From Typha latifolia (Eukaryota; Streptophyta; Magnoliopsida; Poales; Typhaceae), in contig CM034104.1 in NCBI GenBank assembly GCA_019914945.1, forward strand, positions 1,800,501 through 1,864,500: a DNA stretch of 64,000 nucleotides. The letters run 5' to 3'. Positions 1 to 13,157 of the stretch are shown here, in pieces. The notes beneath the pieces are model-generated. The model did no database searches. It was not told the origin of the DNA and saw nothing but the letters and a program-made list of their open reading frames with translations. The position numbers and the translations under genes were made by a program. How positions within the stretch are numbered: the first letter of the stretch is position 1; each line of letters begins with the position of its first letter.

Positions 1-1383
1 GTTCTTTACACTCAGGAGGATGAGCAGCAGGCTGACCTCGCATATGACTTTGATGTTTCTGCTCTGGCTAATGCATCCGATCTGAATAGTGATGATGAGA
101 TTGATGAGAATAGTGATAGCGATGAAGACAGTGATAGTGAAGGTGAGGAGGAAGGAAATAGGAAGCGCCGAAAGTTGTCTGGCGAGTCAGAAGATCCAAT
201 GAAGCTTTTTGGGAAGTTGAAATCTGAATATTACAAGTTGGGTACTTTCCATGGCAGGCCTTCAGGGTGTTTGATGTTTGAGTTGGCTCATGCTCTTAGG
301 AAGAACACCAATGAGTTGCTCTGGTTAGCTTGTGTATCTCTTACCGATCAGTTCGTACATGAAAGACTAACAAATGAGAGATATCAAGCTGGAGTTATGG
401 AACTCGAACAGCATATAAATAGCTCGGGAAATTTGGATGCAGTCAGTTCAGTTACACTCAAGGATGGAACAAAGATACAGGCACCTGAGAACTCCCGTAT
501 TGCCTATGAAGATGAACCACGTCTTATGCTGTTGCGGGAATGGAATTTGTTCGATTCTATGCTCTGCTCCTCATATATAGCTACCAAGTTGAAGACTTGG
601 AGTGACAATGGGTTGAAAAAACTGAAGCTTTTGCTGGCCAGGATGGGTTTTCCTCTTGTGGATTGCCAGAAGAAGTTTCAGTACATGAGTATGGAAGTTA
701 AGCAAAAAATGAAGGATGAGTTTGAGCGGTTCTTACCGGAGTATGGACTTACTGAGTTCTATTACCGCAGTTTCTTGAGGATACATGGGTACTGCTCAAA
801 GGTATCAGCTGCAGATGTAGTCTATGGAGTCACTGCATTGTTGGAGTCCTCTGTAGAACCAAAGGAATCATCTACTGCTGAGCAATTTTGGGTTGCTTAT
901 TCTGCTTTGTCCCTGAACAATGTTGATCAGCTTAGAAAAGGAATGCAGTGTGCAATTGATATACAGAGAGCTATTCTTAGACAAGGGAGTTCTGCAGTTA
1001 CTAAAACTGGATTCATTAGAAGTGGAAGAAAATTTCGCTGGGTGAAGCTTGAAGATCCAGTGGACACCGAGAGGTTGGGTCATCCTCAGGCCCTTACAAA
1101 ATTCAGCTTTTTTTTAATGGATGCTTTAAAAGAAAGAGGGGCAAAAATGAAACCACTTATATGTGCTTGCTTGGCCAAGGAGCCCGACAAGGTTTTGATT
1201 GTTGGGGTGTGTGGGAAGCCACGGCTTGGAGCCATTCAAGGCAACTCATTTGGTATCGCTTTTAAAACTGCAGCTGAGGAAATTGGTGCGGAGTATTTTC
1301 ATGAGTTGTTTGAGTCTTCTTGGATAATTTTAGACACTGTAGCTATTAGCTCTTTCATGATCAGGTTAACTGAGAAGCTTTGA
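1..1383 (+). CDS. CDC45: CDC45 homologue, DNA replication initiation factor (3' part; 5' end outside window)
   Basis: The frame is open from base 1 to a TGA at 1381-1383, giving 460 residues with no intron. CDC45 joins MCM2-7 and GINS to form the CMG replicative helicase in the nucleus. The visible part starts with the family motif VLYTQEDEQQADLAYDFDVS. A long Asp/Glu/Ser acidic linker and a basic KRRK patch follow (about residues 30-60 of the visible part). Next comes the conserved block with KLFGKLKSEYYKLGTFHG and the tail ending SSFMIRLTEKL. Plant CDC45 is about 600 residues, so roughly the first 130 are missing to the left. There is no frameshift. Identification rests on the conserved N- and C-terminal blocks as I know them from the family. 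Confidence 0.93.
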   Translation, partial: VLYTQEDEQQADLAYDFDVSALANASDLNSDDEIDENSDSDEDSDSEGEEEGNRKRRKLSGESEDPMKLFGKLKSEYYKLGTFHGRPSGCLMFELAHALRKNTNELLWLACVSLTDQFVHERLTNERYQAGVMELEQHINSSGNLDAVSSVTLKDGTKIQAPENSRIAYEDEPRLMLLREWNLFDSMLCSSYIATKLKTWSDNGLKKLKLLLARMGFPLVDCQKKFQYMSMEVKQKMKDEFERFLPEYGLTEFYYRSFLRIHGYCSKVSAADVVYGVTALLESSVEPKESSTAEQFWVAYSALSLNNVDQLRKGMQCAIDIQRAILRQGSSAVTKTGFIRSGRKFRWVKLEDPVDTERLGHPQALTKFSFFLMDALKERGAKMKPLICACLAKEPDKVLIVGVCGKPRLGAIQGNSFGIAFKTAAEEIGAEYFHELFESSWIILDTVAISSFMIRLTEKL

Positions 1384-3515
1384 TGTAATCCTACGCCAAT
1401 TTTACAATGGTATATTGATACAAGAAGTTTAATCCAATTGCCATTCTTCCATTGCTTAATGGCAGCTCAAGCTTGTTCTAGGGTGCAATCAGACAATTTT
1501 TTCTTTGCAGCTAACAAGAAATGTATTATGTAACAGATGGCCTATTAACTTTGCTGTTGTAGACTATTCAGATGTGCTAATAAGGTAATTTTGTACTGGT
1601 TTTCTTGATTCATAGGAGCAAAAGAACATTTTCACTACAAGCTGCTTCTTGAGTTAGAGTCGTCTTATATTATTCTGCTTCATAGGTTTGAGGGGAGTGG
1701 AAGGTAAGAATTTCAGCATTCTATTTTCTCAGAATCCAAGATCTGCTGTGCCAACTCGACATGTGTGCTCAGGCTTCATTTACAAGAGCAAGGAAGATTA
1801 AATTGTCTTGATGCATTTCCTTATTTAGTTGTTGAGAGAAAGTGTCTTTCTGTGGATTCATATGCAACTGTATGAAGTACTGCTACATTTGTACCCTTTT
1901 ACTTCTCACTTTTTCAGTACTGTTTGAATTCAAATGGGGTGTCTTAATTTTCTCTAAAAATGAGAAATTGTTCCCTTTTGTGATATATAAGTTGACTTCT
2001 TACACCTGATTGCATGTATCTATCTTTGTGATGTCTGCATAATTCTATTGTTCATGACCTACGTTTCCCAAGATTAATTCTTCATATGTAGAAATTTGCA
2101 GACCACTGGTTGACAACACTAAAAGATCTCTTCCAATTCAGCAGTATCATTGTTAGTTTGTCTGCATGAAAGTTAGTAGGTGAAATTAATACTTCTTTAA
2201 CTTATACTGAACTGACTTCCTGATACATATCTGGTGTTAAATAGAGTTGAGAAGTAGCCTCCTACACAATTCTTGTAGGATCTCTAGAGGTCCTTATTAT
2301 GGTCAATCTGCTGAATGACTTTTTCCTTCTATTAAATACTGGATTTTTGTCTTGGTTGGAGGTTTACGAGTCGTCTACTCTAGGGCAACATGACTAAACA
2401 TGGATAAATTATTCTTCCACCTACACCATACTCTATTTAATTAGCAGCAAATCTATACATATTGCTACAGAAATAGGACAAATAGGATAAACAGAAAATA
2501 CAATGACCTAACTCATTTTGGCTTAAAGCCTACATTTCTATGCATGAACTCCATTTGAATTAGATATTTTCTCCATCATAAGCTCTTTAATCATACCTCA
2601 ATCAAGCCAATAAGACTAGGTGAAGCACTAGAACTTCAAGGGCTAGATTGTTTTCAGCATAAAGAGTGAGATATTGAACTAACATGGGTTAGGCTTCAAA
2701 GCAAGGTTGTAATCATTAATTGCCTTCCCCTACTTTATAATGATAAACTTGTCACCTTGCAAAAGTAAATATTTCTCGAAGGAGATAATTATTACAGGTA
2801 CATGATATTCTTATTAGGATTGCTTATCTTTATGTTTACTTAGGATAAAATAGGTTAAAGTTCATTTAATATTCAGGTGTGAATGTGTTTGATGACAGTA
2901 GGCCACACCTTATTCTCACCTTAGTCTGAATCAAACTAGGCTATTGTTATGCACTTGGTTCCTTTGAGGCCATACTTTTACCATTTACTTCCATGAAATT
3001 TGTTTGGTTGGTAAGTTTGAAAAGGAGGTCATTCTCAGTTTCTCACATTAATTATTTCTTATGACCACATGACATTACGATGAGAATTATGCCACCTATC
3101 CTGGTTCCATAATGTCAGTTCCAAGTGAATAATGAGGGCTTGATATGTATGATCTTACTTGCTCCTTTACTTCTAGGAAGCTTCACGATTTTCCACCGAT
3201 CACACATCAAGCTCATATGTTCCTATCAACTACTGTTACTTGTCTATGATAAGCAATGGTGACAGGTTTCCATGCAAGAGTGGCAGAGTAAATTGCAGAG
3301 GTGGAAGTGGAATAGCTACATGATTGCATGAAACATAATGTTAACAAAACTTATTCTAAACCAAAATTTAGTGTTTAGTCATAAAGTGCTATGCTGCTAG
3401 AAGTTCTTTGGTGTCATTTGATAAACAGAAAAAATGACCCAGGGAAGCAGAATTACGATTTTAACTTTGATATCTGTGCAGACTTTTTTTTCTTAATCTT
3501 CTTGGTGTCAAACAG

Positions 3516-3609
3516 GTGAGCTGATACTATGGGGAGAACCTCGGATGGCACTATTCTTTTGGCTCAGTGTGAATGCAGATGAGATGTTTGATACTAACTA
3601 AAATGAGAG
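3516..3609 (+). ncRNA. Possible non-coding exon
   Basis: A 94-base segment is preceded by a T-rich tract ending in CAG (3513-3515) and followed by a strong donor GTAAGC at 3610. It has no long reading frame. It could be an exon of a 3'-extended CDC45 transcript or of a separate non-coding RNA. Such sites also arise by chance, so this is a weak call. Confidence 0.18.
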
Positions 3610-5539
3610 GTAAGCACTAATCAACACATTATTTTTGCGACAGTGGTAACTCATTATACCTGCTGTTAGTTTCCTGATAAACACTGCAGCTTGCTTGTTT
3701 TATGGCTGCTCAAACAAACTGGCACATATAGCAGCAAATATACTAAGTTCATCCATATGTGAAACCACATCTTAAATGTTACTATCTTCAGAAGAAAATT
3801 GGCATTGAACTGGTGGTCCTTTTTAGTTCCCACCTATTCTAAGTCTTTCTAACACGAAAATAATTTGTTTTGGTTCTAAATCTGGATTCATCATAGCGTC
3901 GCTATTAATACAAGTGAAAGTCCACTGCAGGTTCTCATCATCCCTTTAAAATTTGTCGCAACAAACAAAAACAAGCTACGTGCAATTTGGGCAATCGGTA
4001 ATGTGGCATCTTTGCCACCTCTCTTTTATAGGAAGTCTATTAGCTGAACAACTTCAAGGACACCTATTTAAGGGTTAGTTACAATATGGTTTTCTGTGAC
4101 AGATGGCGAGATTTTTCTCACACAAAATTAAAATTAGAGATTATTATGTTTGGCTATAGTCAATTGACTCAATTATGAATGTGCTTGTTGGTTGATGTAT
4201 TTCATAGGTCTTAATCATAATTAAGGATATTATCAACATGAATCACACAGATTCACCCACATGTAGAGAGACATACATGTTCCTGGGAAATAGTTTTTGA
4301 TGCTTCTAGCATGTAGACCACATAATGTGATGTTTGAATTGCTGTCTGCAACTTTTCACATTCCACATTCCACATGCCCTAAACCCCTTGACCATCAAAA
4401 TTTGAGTCATTTAGATAAGCTCAGACAAATAAATAGGGGGAAGATCCTCTGTTTTAATTGTTGAGAAACTGTTCATTCAGTCAACATCTGATCAGTAGGA
4501 GAAATGCTTCTGAAGCACCTCAATCTTCAATATAAGAGCTTAACCTTACTGTATATTACATCTTGTAGATTCACTGGAATATGTCATGTGGTTTATCTAC
4601 TAGGACCAGTATCCATTCTCATCACTATGTGTGATTATTCCACTATTATCTCTTTTCCTGCAGATGATGTAATTCCTTGCGCTTAAATATTTTATTCTTA
4701 GGGATAACGTCAAACTGACATATTTATCATCAGCAACCTCAGGCAAGTCTATATATTCATAGCATTGTGGCCCATATATGGAAGTGGTACGGTAATTACT
4801 TGCACTTGATTATTTGCTTCTTGAGGACTCAATGACTACCAGTGACAAATATGCCTATTAACTTCATTCTATAAAATACCATATATTCATAGTGTGACCC
4901 CACAATATATAAGTGGTATACTTTTCCTCAGTTAGTGTCCACCTTAAACTCTGATGGGAGTCAATGTGGGCACTAGATGCTAAAGATAGGCATTAAATGC
5001 AATGTAGCCTTAAGTGTAAAGGGATTTTTCATTATCATCCTTATTTTTGGAATTTTCTTTTATTTCCATTAATAGGTCTAGTTGCATGAAATACTTTATC
5101 TAATATTCCGAGTTGCAGAGAAAGCTATTGAAGCAAGGTGATGACAACTTTGCTATTTAAAGAACTTGGCCTGGATACCAAAAATTTCAGGAAGATAACA
5201 TGGGAAATCTCTCTGCCATGCCATGAGTACTGTTCCCCTCGTAATAATGTAGTATGACATGAGAAGTTTACATCTCATCTCAGTTTTAAAAAACTTCCAC
5301 TTAGTGAAAGAAGTTTTGTGAGTGGGTGACTTAGTATTGGGATGTTCAAGAGTTAATGACATGATAGATAATATTAGTAGGACTTGTGATGTAACAACAA
5401 GGCATTGTGGTTTACTATGTCTTTGCCCTCTTTATTACAGATGTATAGATCTCAAAGCTCAGTCAAGAAGGTGAACGTATATATGCAATGATAGACGCAG
5501 GTACGCAGACAGAAACTAAGAACAGTTGCAAAGTGTTTA

Positions 5540-5651
5540 TAGAGCTTTCATGTACTCACTGTCAGCAAAGTGATTCAACGCCATAGCTCTCAAATGCACC
5601 TCCTAATACTTCCAAAAATTTGTAGAGCTTTCATGTACTCACTGTCAGCAA
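5540..5651. repeat. Direct repeat, 29 bp x2
   Basis: The 29-base word beginning TAGAGCTTTCATGTACTCAC occurs at 5540-5568 and again, identical, at 5623-5651, 83 bases apart. It is a small local duplication in the non-coding interval. Confidence 0.85.
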
Positions 5652-6101
5652 TAATATGCACATGGACACATACTAAAACGTGTCACATATCCTTGCTTAT
5701 GTTGCAGTTGCAAAGTGACCTCAGTGAATTACATAACCACCATCAGACTGATCACAGGGATTCACAGCCCACTTGTACAGTGGGGTCTTCCACCATAAAT
5801 TCACCTATATTTATTGGAAAAAGCTGACAGTTAGATTTTGCACTTAATAGTATCTGTCCATGTATAGCTGCCGACATAATGGGGTGTTTGCTTCATATTT
5901 GATCTTAGATACATTTGTCATCCATCATATATACCATTATTGCAAAGAAGGCTAAAGGAGATTCATTGTCTTATATCTAATCTTATAATTTCAAAGCAAG
6001 AGGATAATGAATGAACACCATCATATAGTTCACTAAAAAGTGTCGAAAATTTAAGGCTAAGGCAAAAACTGCCTCAGGACAAGGAGACATCAAAGAATTA
6101 A

Positions 6102-6221
6102 CATAAACATTTTAAAATTTTTATTTGGAATTATGAATAGAACAGTGTTCTTGCTCTTATAACATAAATATTTTGGAAATTTATTTGGAATAATGAATAG
6201 AACAGTGTTCCTGCTATTATA
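6102..6221. repeat. Tandem repeat, 60 bp x2
   Basis: Two adjacent units with a period of 60 (6102-6161 and 6162-6221) share the core GAATAGAACAGTGTTC with a few substitutions. They lie about 140 bases past the MYB stop codon, so they may fall within or near its 3' UTR. Confidence 0.8.
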
Positions 6222-6359
6222 TTTGCTGAGAAACTCCCAACCTTTTCTTTCACTTGTATCATGATGACAATAATGCAAGTGTCAGTAGGCAGCTAATGCA
6301 TGATCTTGCTTTCTCTCATGCAAAGCTGGCGGAGATACTAGAAAGGATTATATAAATAG

Positions 6360-7659
6360 TTAGAACATTGGGTCTGAGTAGCAATCAGTAGATAGATCCA
6401 TCAGATCCCCTGTGGATTCGTCCAGGAGCCAATTCTCCAGCAAAGAAAATGGTGGTTGTTGGTTGTCCAATCTCTTGTTTGTTTTAGTGTCAGCTAATGT
6501 AGACTGAGACTCGTAAAATGCCAAGCCAGCTGATGATTTCTCCCAGGCAATGCTGTGATCGAAAGAGAGCAATGACTCGAGCTCTTCGTGGCTAATGAAG
6601 CCATTGGATTCTGGATCACTCTTGACTTGGTTCTCTGTTATATAGTCTGGCATGATAGCATCACTGCCTATGCTGTCAAAGGCATTGCTGCTTTGCTGTT
6701 CTTGTCCTTCAAGTGGTCTGGCATCAAGCTTTGATGGCATCCACCCTTCTAGAAGCTTTGAGATGTTCTCTGCACTGGAGGCATAGTTTGAGGAGCTACA
6801 ACTGGATCCAGGGAGAGGTGATCGAATGACGGAAATTTCACGACTTCCGAATTTGCTGTTGCAGCCTTCAGTTATGACTTCATGGCAACTGGCACTTGAA
6901 TCAGATGAAGTCATGCAGCTGTCAGATGCTATCCTATTCTTCTTAATTTTTTTCTTCAAGTGGGTGTTCCAGTAGTTCTTGATATCATTGTCTGTTCTCT
7001 GAGGAAGGTAAGAAGCTATTGCGGCCCATCTGCCAAGTACGAGATGGAAATCAAAGAATTGAAACTATATGTAAGGCTAGCATAATACTCCACTAAGCAA
7101 ATACTATACCTCATTCTGTTATTCAAAATTCATCATGTATTCTCATTTTATGACATATTGGGATCTCGAATTCTTACATGTTACTATGGAGCTAAATTCC
7201 CTTTTTTTAGGCAAGAGGGAGAAACCAATAGGAAGAAGAAGGAAAAAAAAATACCTGTTTCCTAGCAGACCTTGGAGGTGGACGATGATTTCTTCTTCAT
7301 AGGGAGTGAAATTCCCGCGCCTGATTCCTGGCCTAAGGTAATTAGTCCATCTCAATCTACAACTTTTGCTGCATCTCATCAGACCTACACTTGAAGAGTT
7401 CAAAGTTGATTGTAGCCTTAGAAAAAGGAACATGTGTGTATTTCTTTTCTTTATTATGTATCAAAAACCAAACCAAAGAATGCAATTTGATTAGTACAAA
7501 CATCAATTGGACAGTAAGCCTCTTACCAGTGTTAGTAGGTACTAGTCTCCAATTTCCAGGACCATGCTCTTGGATGTAGGAAACCAAGATGATATCTTCT
7601 TCCGGAGTCCAAGGGCCCTTTTTGATGCCAACCTTGTCACAGCATGGAGGTCTTCCCAT
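6360..7659 (-). CDS. R2R3-MYB transcription factor, subgroup 1 (MYB30/60/94/96-like)
   Basis: There are three exons on the minus strand: 7659-7527 (133 bp), 7384-7255 (130 bp) and 7029-6360 (670 bp). Both introns sit at the classic R2R3-MYB positions and the phases fit, giving 310 residues. The protein begins [23 protein letters not shown]2 has [10 protein letters not shown] and [18 protein letters not shown]3 has [30 protein letters not shown] and NTHLKKK. The C-terminal motif [12 protein letters not shown] resembles the subgroup 1 signature. Members bind MYB sites in the nucleus and control cuticular wax, stomatal and stress genes; which of these applies here is inference. An upstream in-frame ATG at 7668 would add three residues (MPL), but the family start is MGRPPCC. 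An (AT)n tract lies about 130 bases upstream of the start. Confidence 0.93.
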
Positions 7660-7782
7660 GAGTGGCAATCTGTCTCACAACCACCTCCTCTCCACTGCTT
7701 TCTCTCTTTTGCCTCTTCTCCTCTTACGTTTCTTTTTTTGGGGTCACCCCTACAAGTGTCTCATGAACATGTGAGTGTGTAT

Positions 7783-7785
7783 ATG

Positions 7786-7832
<47 letters not shown>
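7783..7832. repeat. (AT)n microsatellite in MYB upstream region
   Basis: An almost pure AT dinucleotide run of roughly 42 bases follows a short GTATATGTATGT lead-in. It lies 130-170 bases 5' of the MYB start codon, in the likely promoter or 5' UTR, and is probably length-polymorphic. Confidence 0.95.
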
Positions 7833-7835
<3 letters not shown>

Positions 7836-10800
7836 GGATGACTTGAATGAGGGTGAACCTTCATTCACATATCATCTACCTCTCTGTTCCTTTTTGTTCC
7901 AACTTCACTCTGCTTTCCTTTTACAAAGTAAACTGTGGCTTTCTCATCCTCTTTATCTTTTACCTCTGTCACATGAATCAGACTAGTTGATCTCAATCTC
8001 TATTGTAGGCCATCAATTCTCCATTAATGCGTCTCATTCATGAGATCGCCTTCGACGACACTTCATCTACCCGAGTTTTGTCCTGTAAGTTGTGGAAATG
8101 ATGTTAAAAATAACAGGCTTCATTTCACCATTTGGTAGATGTTCTTTAGCACATCATATACATAATTCCAAGTACCTATACAATTGGCCTACGCATGCTT
8201 ATCTATTCTTGGTCTCATATGCATGTCATTAACTATATCAACATGAAAGGGGGTATATATATACAACCAAATACTTATGCTCGAGTTTGTTATCGCAGAA
8301 ATTTTCACATTCTTGAAAATGTGACATATATATATATATATTATTTTTTTTGTAATCATAATAAAGTGTCTAGAGATAAAGAATTAGTATCTTCTTTTTC
8401 CCATCTGATAGAGAAAATTGATACTTCTTGAATGCAGTTTGTATCACTGTAAATGCTAGTATTTCCCCTGGCTAATGTTTAGGGACTTCACATACTAACG
8501 CATAGAAATAGCAATAGTTTAGGTGCCATGCTTATGAGGAAACTTTGCACAACTACTTCTCTTAAGCCATGTATGGTGGAATCATGACAACTAGGGAAAT
8601 TAAAAGTATTTTACTTATAGAATACATGAAAAAGAAAATACCAGATGGATTCTACCTAAGTCAAGACATCATGAAAAGAAACATTGCTCCTTGCAATAAA
8701 TGATTGATGCCATTTGGTTTACTCAAAATTGTAAGAATAATTTTTTTTTTATCTCCTGTTGCTTATTATCAAGATTACACCAAGGCATCACTATGGTTGT
8801 ACTTTTGTATGAATTGCTTCGCATATTAAGTATGAATACAGATGAAACAAGCTCCTAAACTTGCCAAGCAACTAACTTTGCCCCTCAGATAAGGTTATGA
8901 ATACTAGTCAATGGCTTTAAATTTGGGAGTTGAGAAGCCTTTTCTCAAGACTAATCACAGTTTAAATGAGATGACTTGAGTTAACCCTGGCCACAATTGA
9001 TTGCAACAAAGAGATCCCACCAAACTGTTTCTTTAATTAGCCTACGGTAGTAGAGTTAGAGATCGTAAGATATATGTAAAAAAAACAAAAACAATAACAT
9101 TTTTTGAATAGGGCATAGCAAATCTTTCTCACTTATTTTATCATCTGATGATGGATCCTCATGATGGACAAATCACTTAGAAAAATTCACCAAAATCTTC
9201 ACTGCTGAGTAATTAGTACTTGATAATAAAAGGGGAAGAAGACATCTTGATTAAACCTGAAACTAACCTGAAACTAACCTGAAAAGCTTACTCTTTAAGT
9301 TAGGGACTCAAATAGTACATAATGACGCGAGTTGTGTGATTAAGACTTTCGTGATTCCCAGAGTCTTCCCTAAACTTTTAAGCTTTGTCAAATTTGGATT
9401 CATCTAAAGAAATAACTTTGTGTAGGACGAATAAGTATCATCCTAACAAATCTTTATTATCTACAAAAATTTATCAAAAACATCATACATTTTACTTTTA
9501 TTATCATCGACGTTCTACCACCACGTGGATATTTATTATTCAACCTCTTTATTTTGCTTAAAATGTTTCAATCTTAACGACCAATTACTGTATAGATAAG
9601 TTAGAGTAACTATGGATGCCAAAATAGAAATATTTTTAATAAATTTTCTTAAGATAATAATTGATTCAACCTTTCCTTTCTCAAAGGAAGAAACTTTGTT
9701 TTCTTACTTCTTTACTTTCTTTTTGGCACCAAAAAAAATTTTCTCTACCTAAATTTGCATGCCAATCTTCCACGTGAACATTGAAAAGTAGCATGTTCAA
9801 TTTGGCAACTAGAATGGTGCTAGTCTGTACCTTATTAAATTTGATAGCAAAATGACGTCTTTTGGACAAGCTTTTATGGCCACATATATATATATATATA
9901 TATGTTAAAAGTTTTAGTTCTACTGTTCTACATTGAAGTTTGATGATATTAATAGAGTCAATCTTTGATCAAGCCAATTCTTATATAATGAGTAATAATC
10001 ACAGCAACCCTTGGTATTAAATTGTTGTGATTAATAGTGGGGAAAAAAAAGGACAAAAGTGATGTTGCACTGCTATTTAAATTTAATTAAGATGTAGTTG
10101 ATCCACAGATTTGCCATTTTGATCGGCCACTCTTTAGAGTGAATGACCAAAATCACACCTTTTTAAGTTTTATTTACCGAAATAGATTACACCCAGATTT
10201 AATACTAAAAGTGATCTATTTTAAATACTATACTGTTAAGCATTTTACCCGGCCAAAAATAAAAGTTGATCTCATCAGCATTTTTTTCAAATAAATCGCT
10301 GATCTAATTGGCATTTTTATTAAAAGAAAAAACACATAAAATTTTAGCGCTTTATTTGGAAAAGGAAATAGTTAAGCGTTTTACTGTTAAATATATTAAA
10401 GTATTCAGTGCCTTATTATGATGTTGAACTACTCATTTTTGTAAATCATAATATTCGAATTGATAGTCTCTTTTAGACATGATACGAAGTTATGAAGATA
10501 AAATAAAAATAAATATAATAATTTTGGTTGAGAAAGATATAGATAAAAATATTAAAAAAAATTTGTAGCATCATAATTTTGTGCTTAGTTTCTCTACAGC
10601 CAATTACGCTTAGAATCATAATTTTACTTTTTTTTAGTTTATTTTGATAAAATGTTAAACTTATTACTGTTTTACGTAGTGCTAGAGTTACACACGCCTA
10701 TTTAATATTAAGTTTGAGATATAATTTATTTGAGTAAATAACAAATAAAAAAGGGTTAGTTTGGTTAAATAAAGCTCTTGCTATTTCTCTGTATCTCTTT

Positions 10801-12045
10801 ACTTTTACCTCTCAAATTCTTTATTCTTTCTTCAACAAGGATGCAGACGTGAGATGCTTAAGTATTTATATATATATAGAGAGAGAGAGAGAAATATATT
10901 AAGTATTTATTTTGCTTTAAATTCTAAAAGTATAAAGCACACAAAAAATATTGAACAAAATTATATATATACTGAAAGAGAAATTCCATGGGCTACAAAA
11001 ATATATAATTTCATACAGTAACCCTAATTATGGTCAAAGTTGGAACTCACTAAGTTCAGCGCTATTAGATTATCAATCCAATCCGACCCGACTCCACTCG
11101 TTAACATTAAGTCTACAAATGTTTTTGCCATTGCTGATGGATTAACTTACAAATTACTTATTTTCATCTTAAAAGATTTTACGTTAAAATTTCCGTAGAA
11201 ATTTTGGAGATACCTCTTGAAAGACAATAAAATGTTCAAAGAAAGTTTAATTTTATATTTTTCATGATAAGCGTTGAAACAATGTGGCAAGATATTTACT
11301 TAAAGCATCCAACGTTTTATTATTAAGCAGTCGTATTTTTTACTAGAAATTATCGAATTCATTACTGAAACCAAGTAGCAGTGGGGGGACCCTTAAATTT
11401 ATTGCATTTAAATCTTAATAAAAATGATATCCAAATATTTACCAGTCCAAACTGAATCAACTGGTGGACTTAAAAATATCTGTTATACATATTGTACTAT
11501 CGCTTGTGTTGAAGAAAAATCCTTAATAAGAAAATAGGACAAAAGAAATTTATTATGTACGAATATTCGGGACCACAATAAATACGCAGCAAATAGATAA
11601 TAATAATAATAATAACATCTCATTTGCAGAAGCTAGGTTTAATTATGTATTCACCGGGGCTAGTTAATATGTGGAATAAGATTGAAATAAAAAAATAATA
11701 ACTCATATTTGTTATTAATAAAATGAGGGATTTATTATAGAAAAATATCTCTATATTTGCTAATATTCTAAAATAGAGATGTAATAATTATTTTTGATAT
11801 GATATAAAATAAAAATATATAGAAAAAATATTTTATTTTTATAAAATTATAATAAATACTCTTTGATTTGATATAAAGTAGATTAACATGATAGATGTTA
11901 AGGTTAAATTTCAAGAATACTCAAGTATCACATTATACTCATAAAAAATAAAAATAAAAAATGCAATTTGCTTATATATTTTGAACAGAATATATGCCAA
12001 CTTTGTTCATAGCCAACTCAATGGAGATCCTACAAATGCTTTATA

Positions 12046-12076
<31 letters not shown>

Positions 12077-13140
12077 GTTGTCTCTCTGTACTAATTAGAT
12101 TGGATGGTGGTCCTCAAAACGACCTAATCCAATAATATTGCATCTAGATGATTGTATTCTGATCCAGATACTGCACATTAACTGTTAATCTAACCACTGT
12201 TACTCCTAACGCCCATCTCTCTCATGCTCGTGACAATGGTCGGTATTCCAGAAGTTCAAAAAGACCTTCAGCCAGTTGCCAAGTACTCAGATAATTTCAA
12301 TATATCTTCTCATATCATATAATGATGTACTAATTATTTGGTTTGTTAAAACATAATCTCTGTTATAGAATATGTGTGGAGAGATTGGCACTGGGTTTCA
12401 CCAAGTTCCCTATAGAATACGCTCTTGAATTAATTAGAAATGGACTGGAGAAGAAGATGCTGCATTGCTTTAATGATCATGTGATTCTTAATTAAGATCT
12501 CTTTTTGTATCCAGAAAGAAGAAAAAAGTTGGCGAAGAAGGATTAGTATTGCATTGGCTAGCATTTGCCGTGATCAAAAGTGGCATTAATTGCCATCAAT
12601 TAAGATTTCAAACACCATTGTTGCAAGTTTGCAACGTCAGCTCTGGGGTATCAAACTTTTTGAGTTCCAAGTAGTTTAAAACAACGGCACGAATATAGTG
12701 ATTAATTATCTCATTCAAACGTCTTCTAAGAACATTTTGGAATTGATAGAGTCAGGTATATACTAAGGTAGTCATTATACTAAGTTATCTACCCAAACCA
12801 AAGCTGACAGCGAATAAGAATAATGATATTTGACTTTAGCATAGATAAGATCCTTCTTGTCCATTTTTTATGCAGTTGACAGGGAAACTTTTTTAAGTTT
12901 TAAACTATTAAAGCAATCTAGTTCTCCAGAAGTTTTAAGATGTTTAGAATTAGGATTCTCAAACAAAAAAGAAAACTTGGCTGCGACTACACAATTAGAT
13001 AAGCGAATGAATAGTAAGACTGACTTGAGTGGCTACAGAAAAATATATTGAAATCTTAGATTCCCAGACAATTGAAAGCTAGTAGATCCTGTTGTCGATC
13101 AAGAGTTATTGGAGATTAGAAACTTAATCAAATACGTCAG
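7833..13140. other. AT-rich intergenic DNA upstream of MYB
   Basis: No gene is visible. The interval holds short AT microsatellites (about 8327-8341, 9885-9902 and 12042-12060), an 11-bp repeat (CCTGAAACTAA, two full units plus a partial, 9256-9284), a (TAA)n run near 11600 and a MITE-like element (11671-11905). Reading frames are short and AT-driven. Confidence 0.6.
11671..11905. mobile_element. MITE-like element, copy A
   Basis: This segment shares a word with the element at about 15795-16195: GTAATAATTA followed by TTTGATATGATAT (here 11781-11806). A second matching block, near TCTTTGATTTGATATAAAGT, lies in the same order and spacing. It is non-coding and AT-rich, a few hundred bases long, as expected of a non-autonomous DNA transposon. 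Ends are approximate and I saw no clear target duplication. Confidence 0.4.
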
Positions 13141-13157
13141 CTTACATGAGTCTCAGC

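Larger units (their letters stand above)
1384..6359. other. Non-coding interval between the convergent CDC45 and MYB genes
   Basis: About 5 kb lies between two convergent genes. The first few hundred bases should hold the CDC45 3' UTR. No reading frame here looks like a protein: the longest are short, low in complexity and unrelated to anything I recognise. Several short segments are bounded by good splice signals (for example 3516-3609), so a spliced non-coding transcript or a spliced 3' UTR is possible. The base composition is less AT-extreme than the gaps further right. Confidence 0.6.

Noticed and set aside
7391..7836. Plus-strand frames overlapping MYB exons 1 and 2, one ending in a Tyr/Ile repeat
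   Set aside because: They are antisense to the MYB gene and run into the AT microsatellite.
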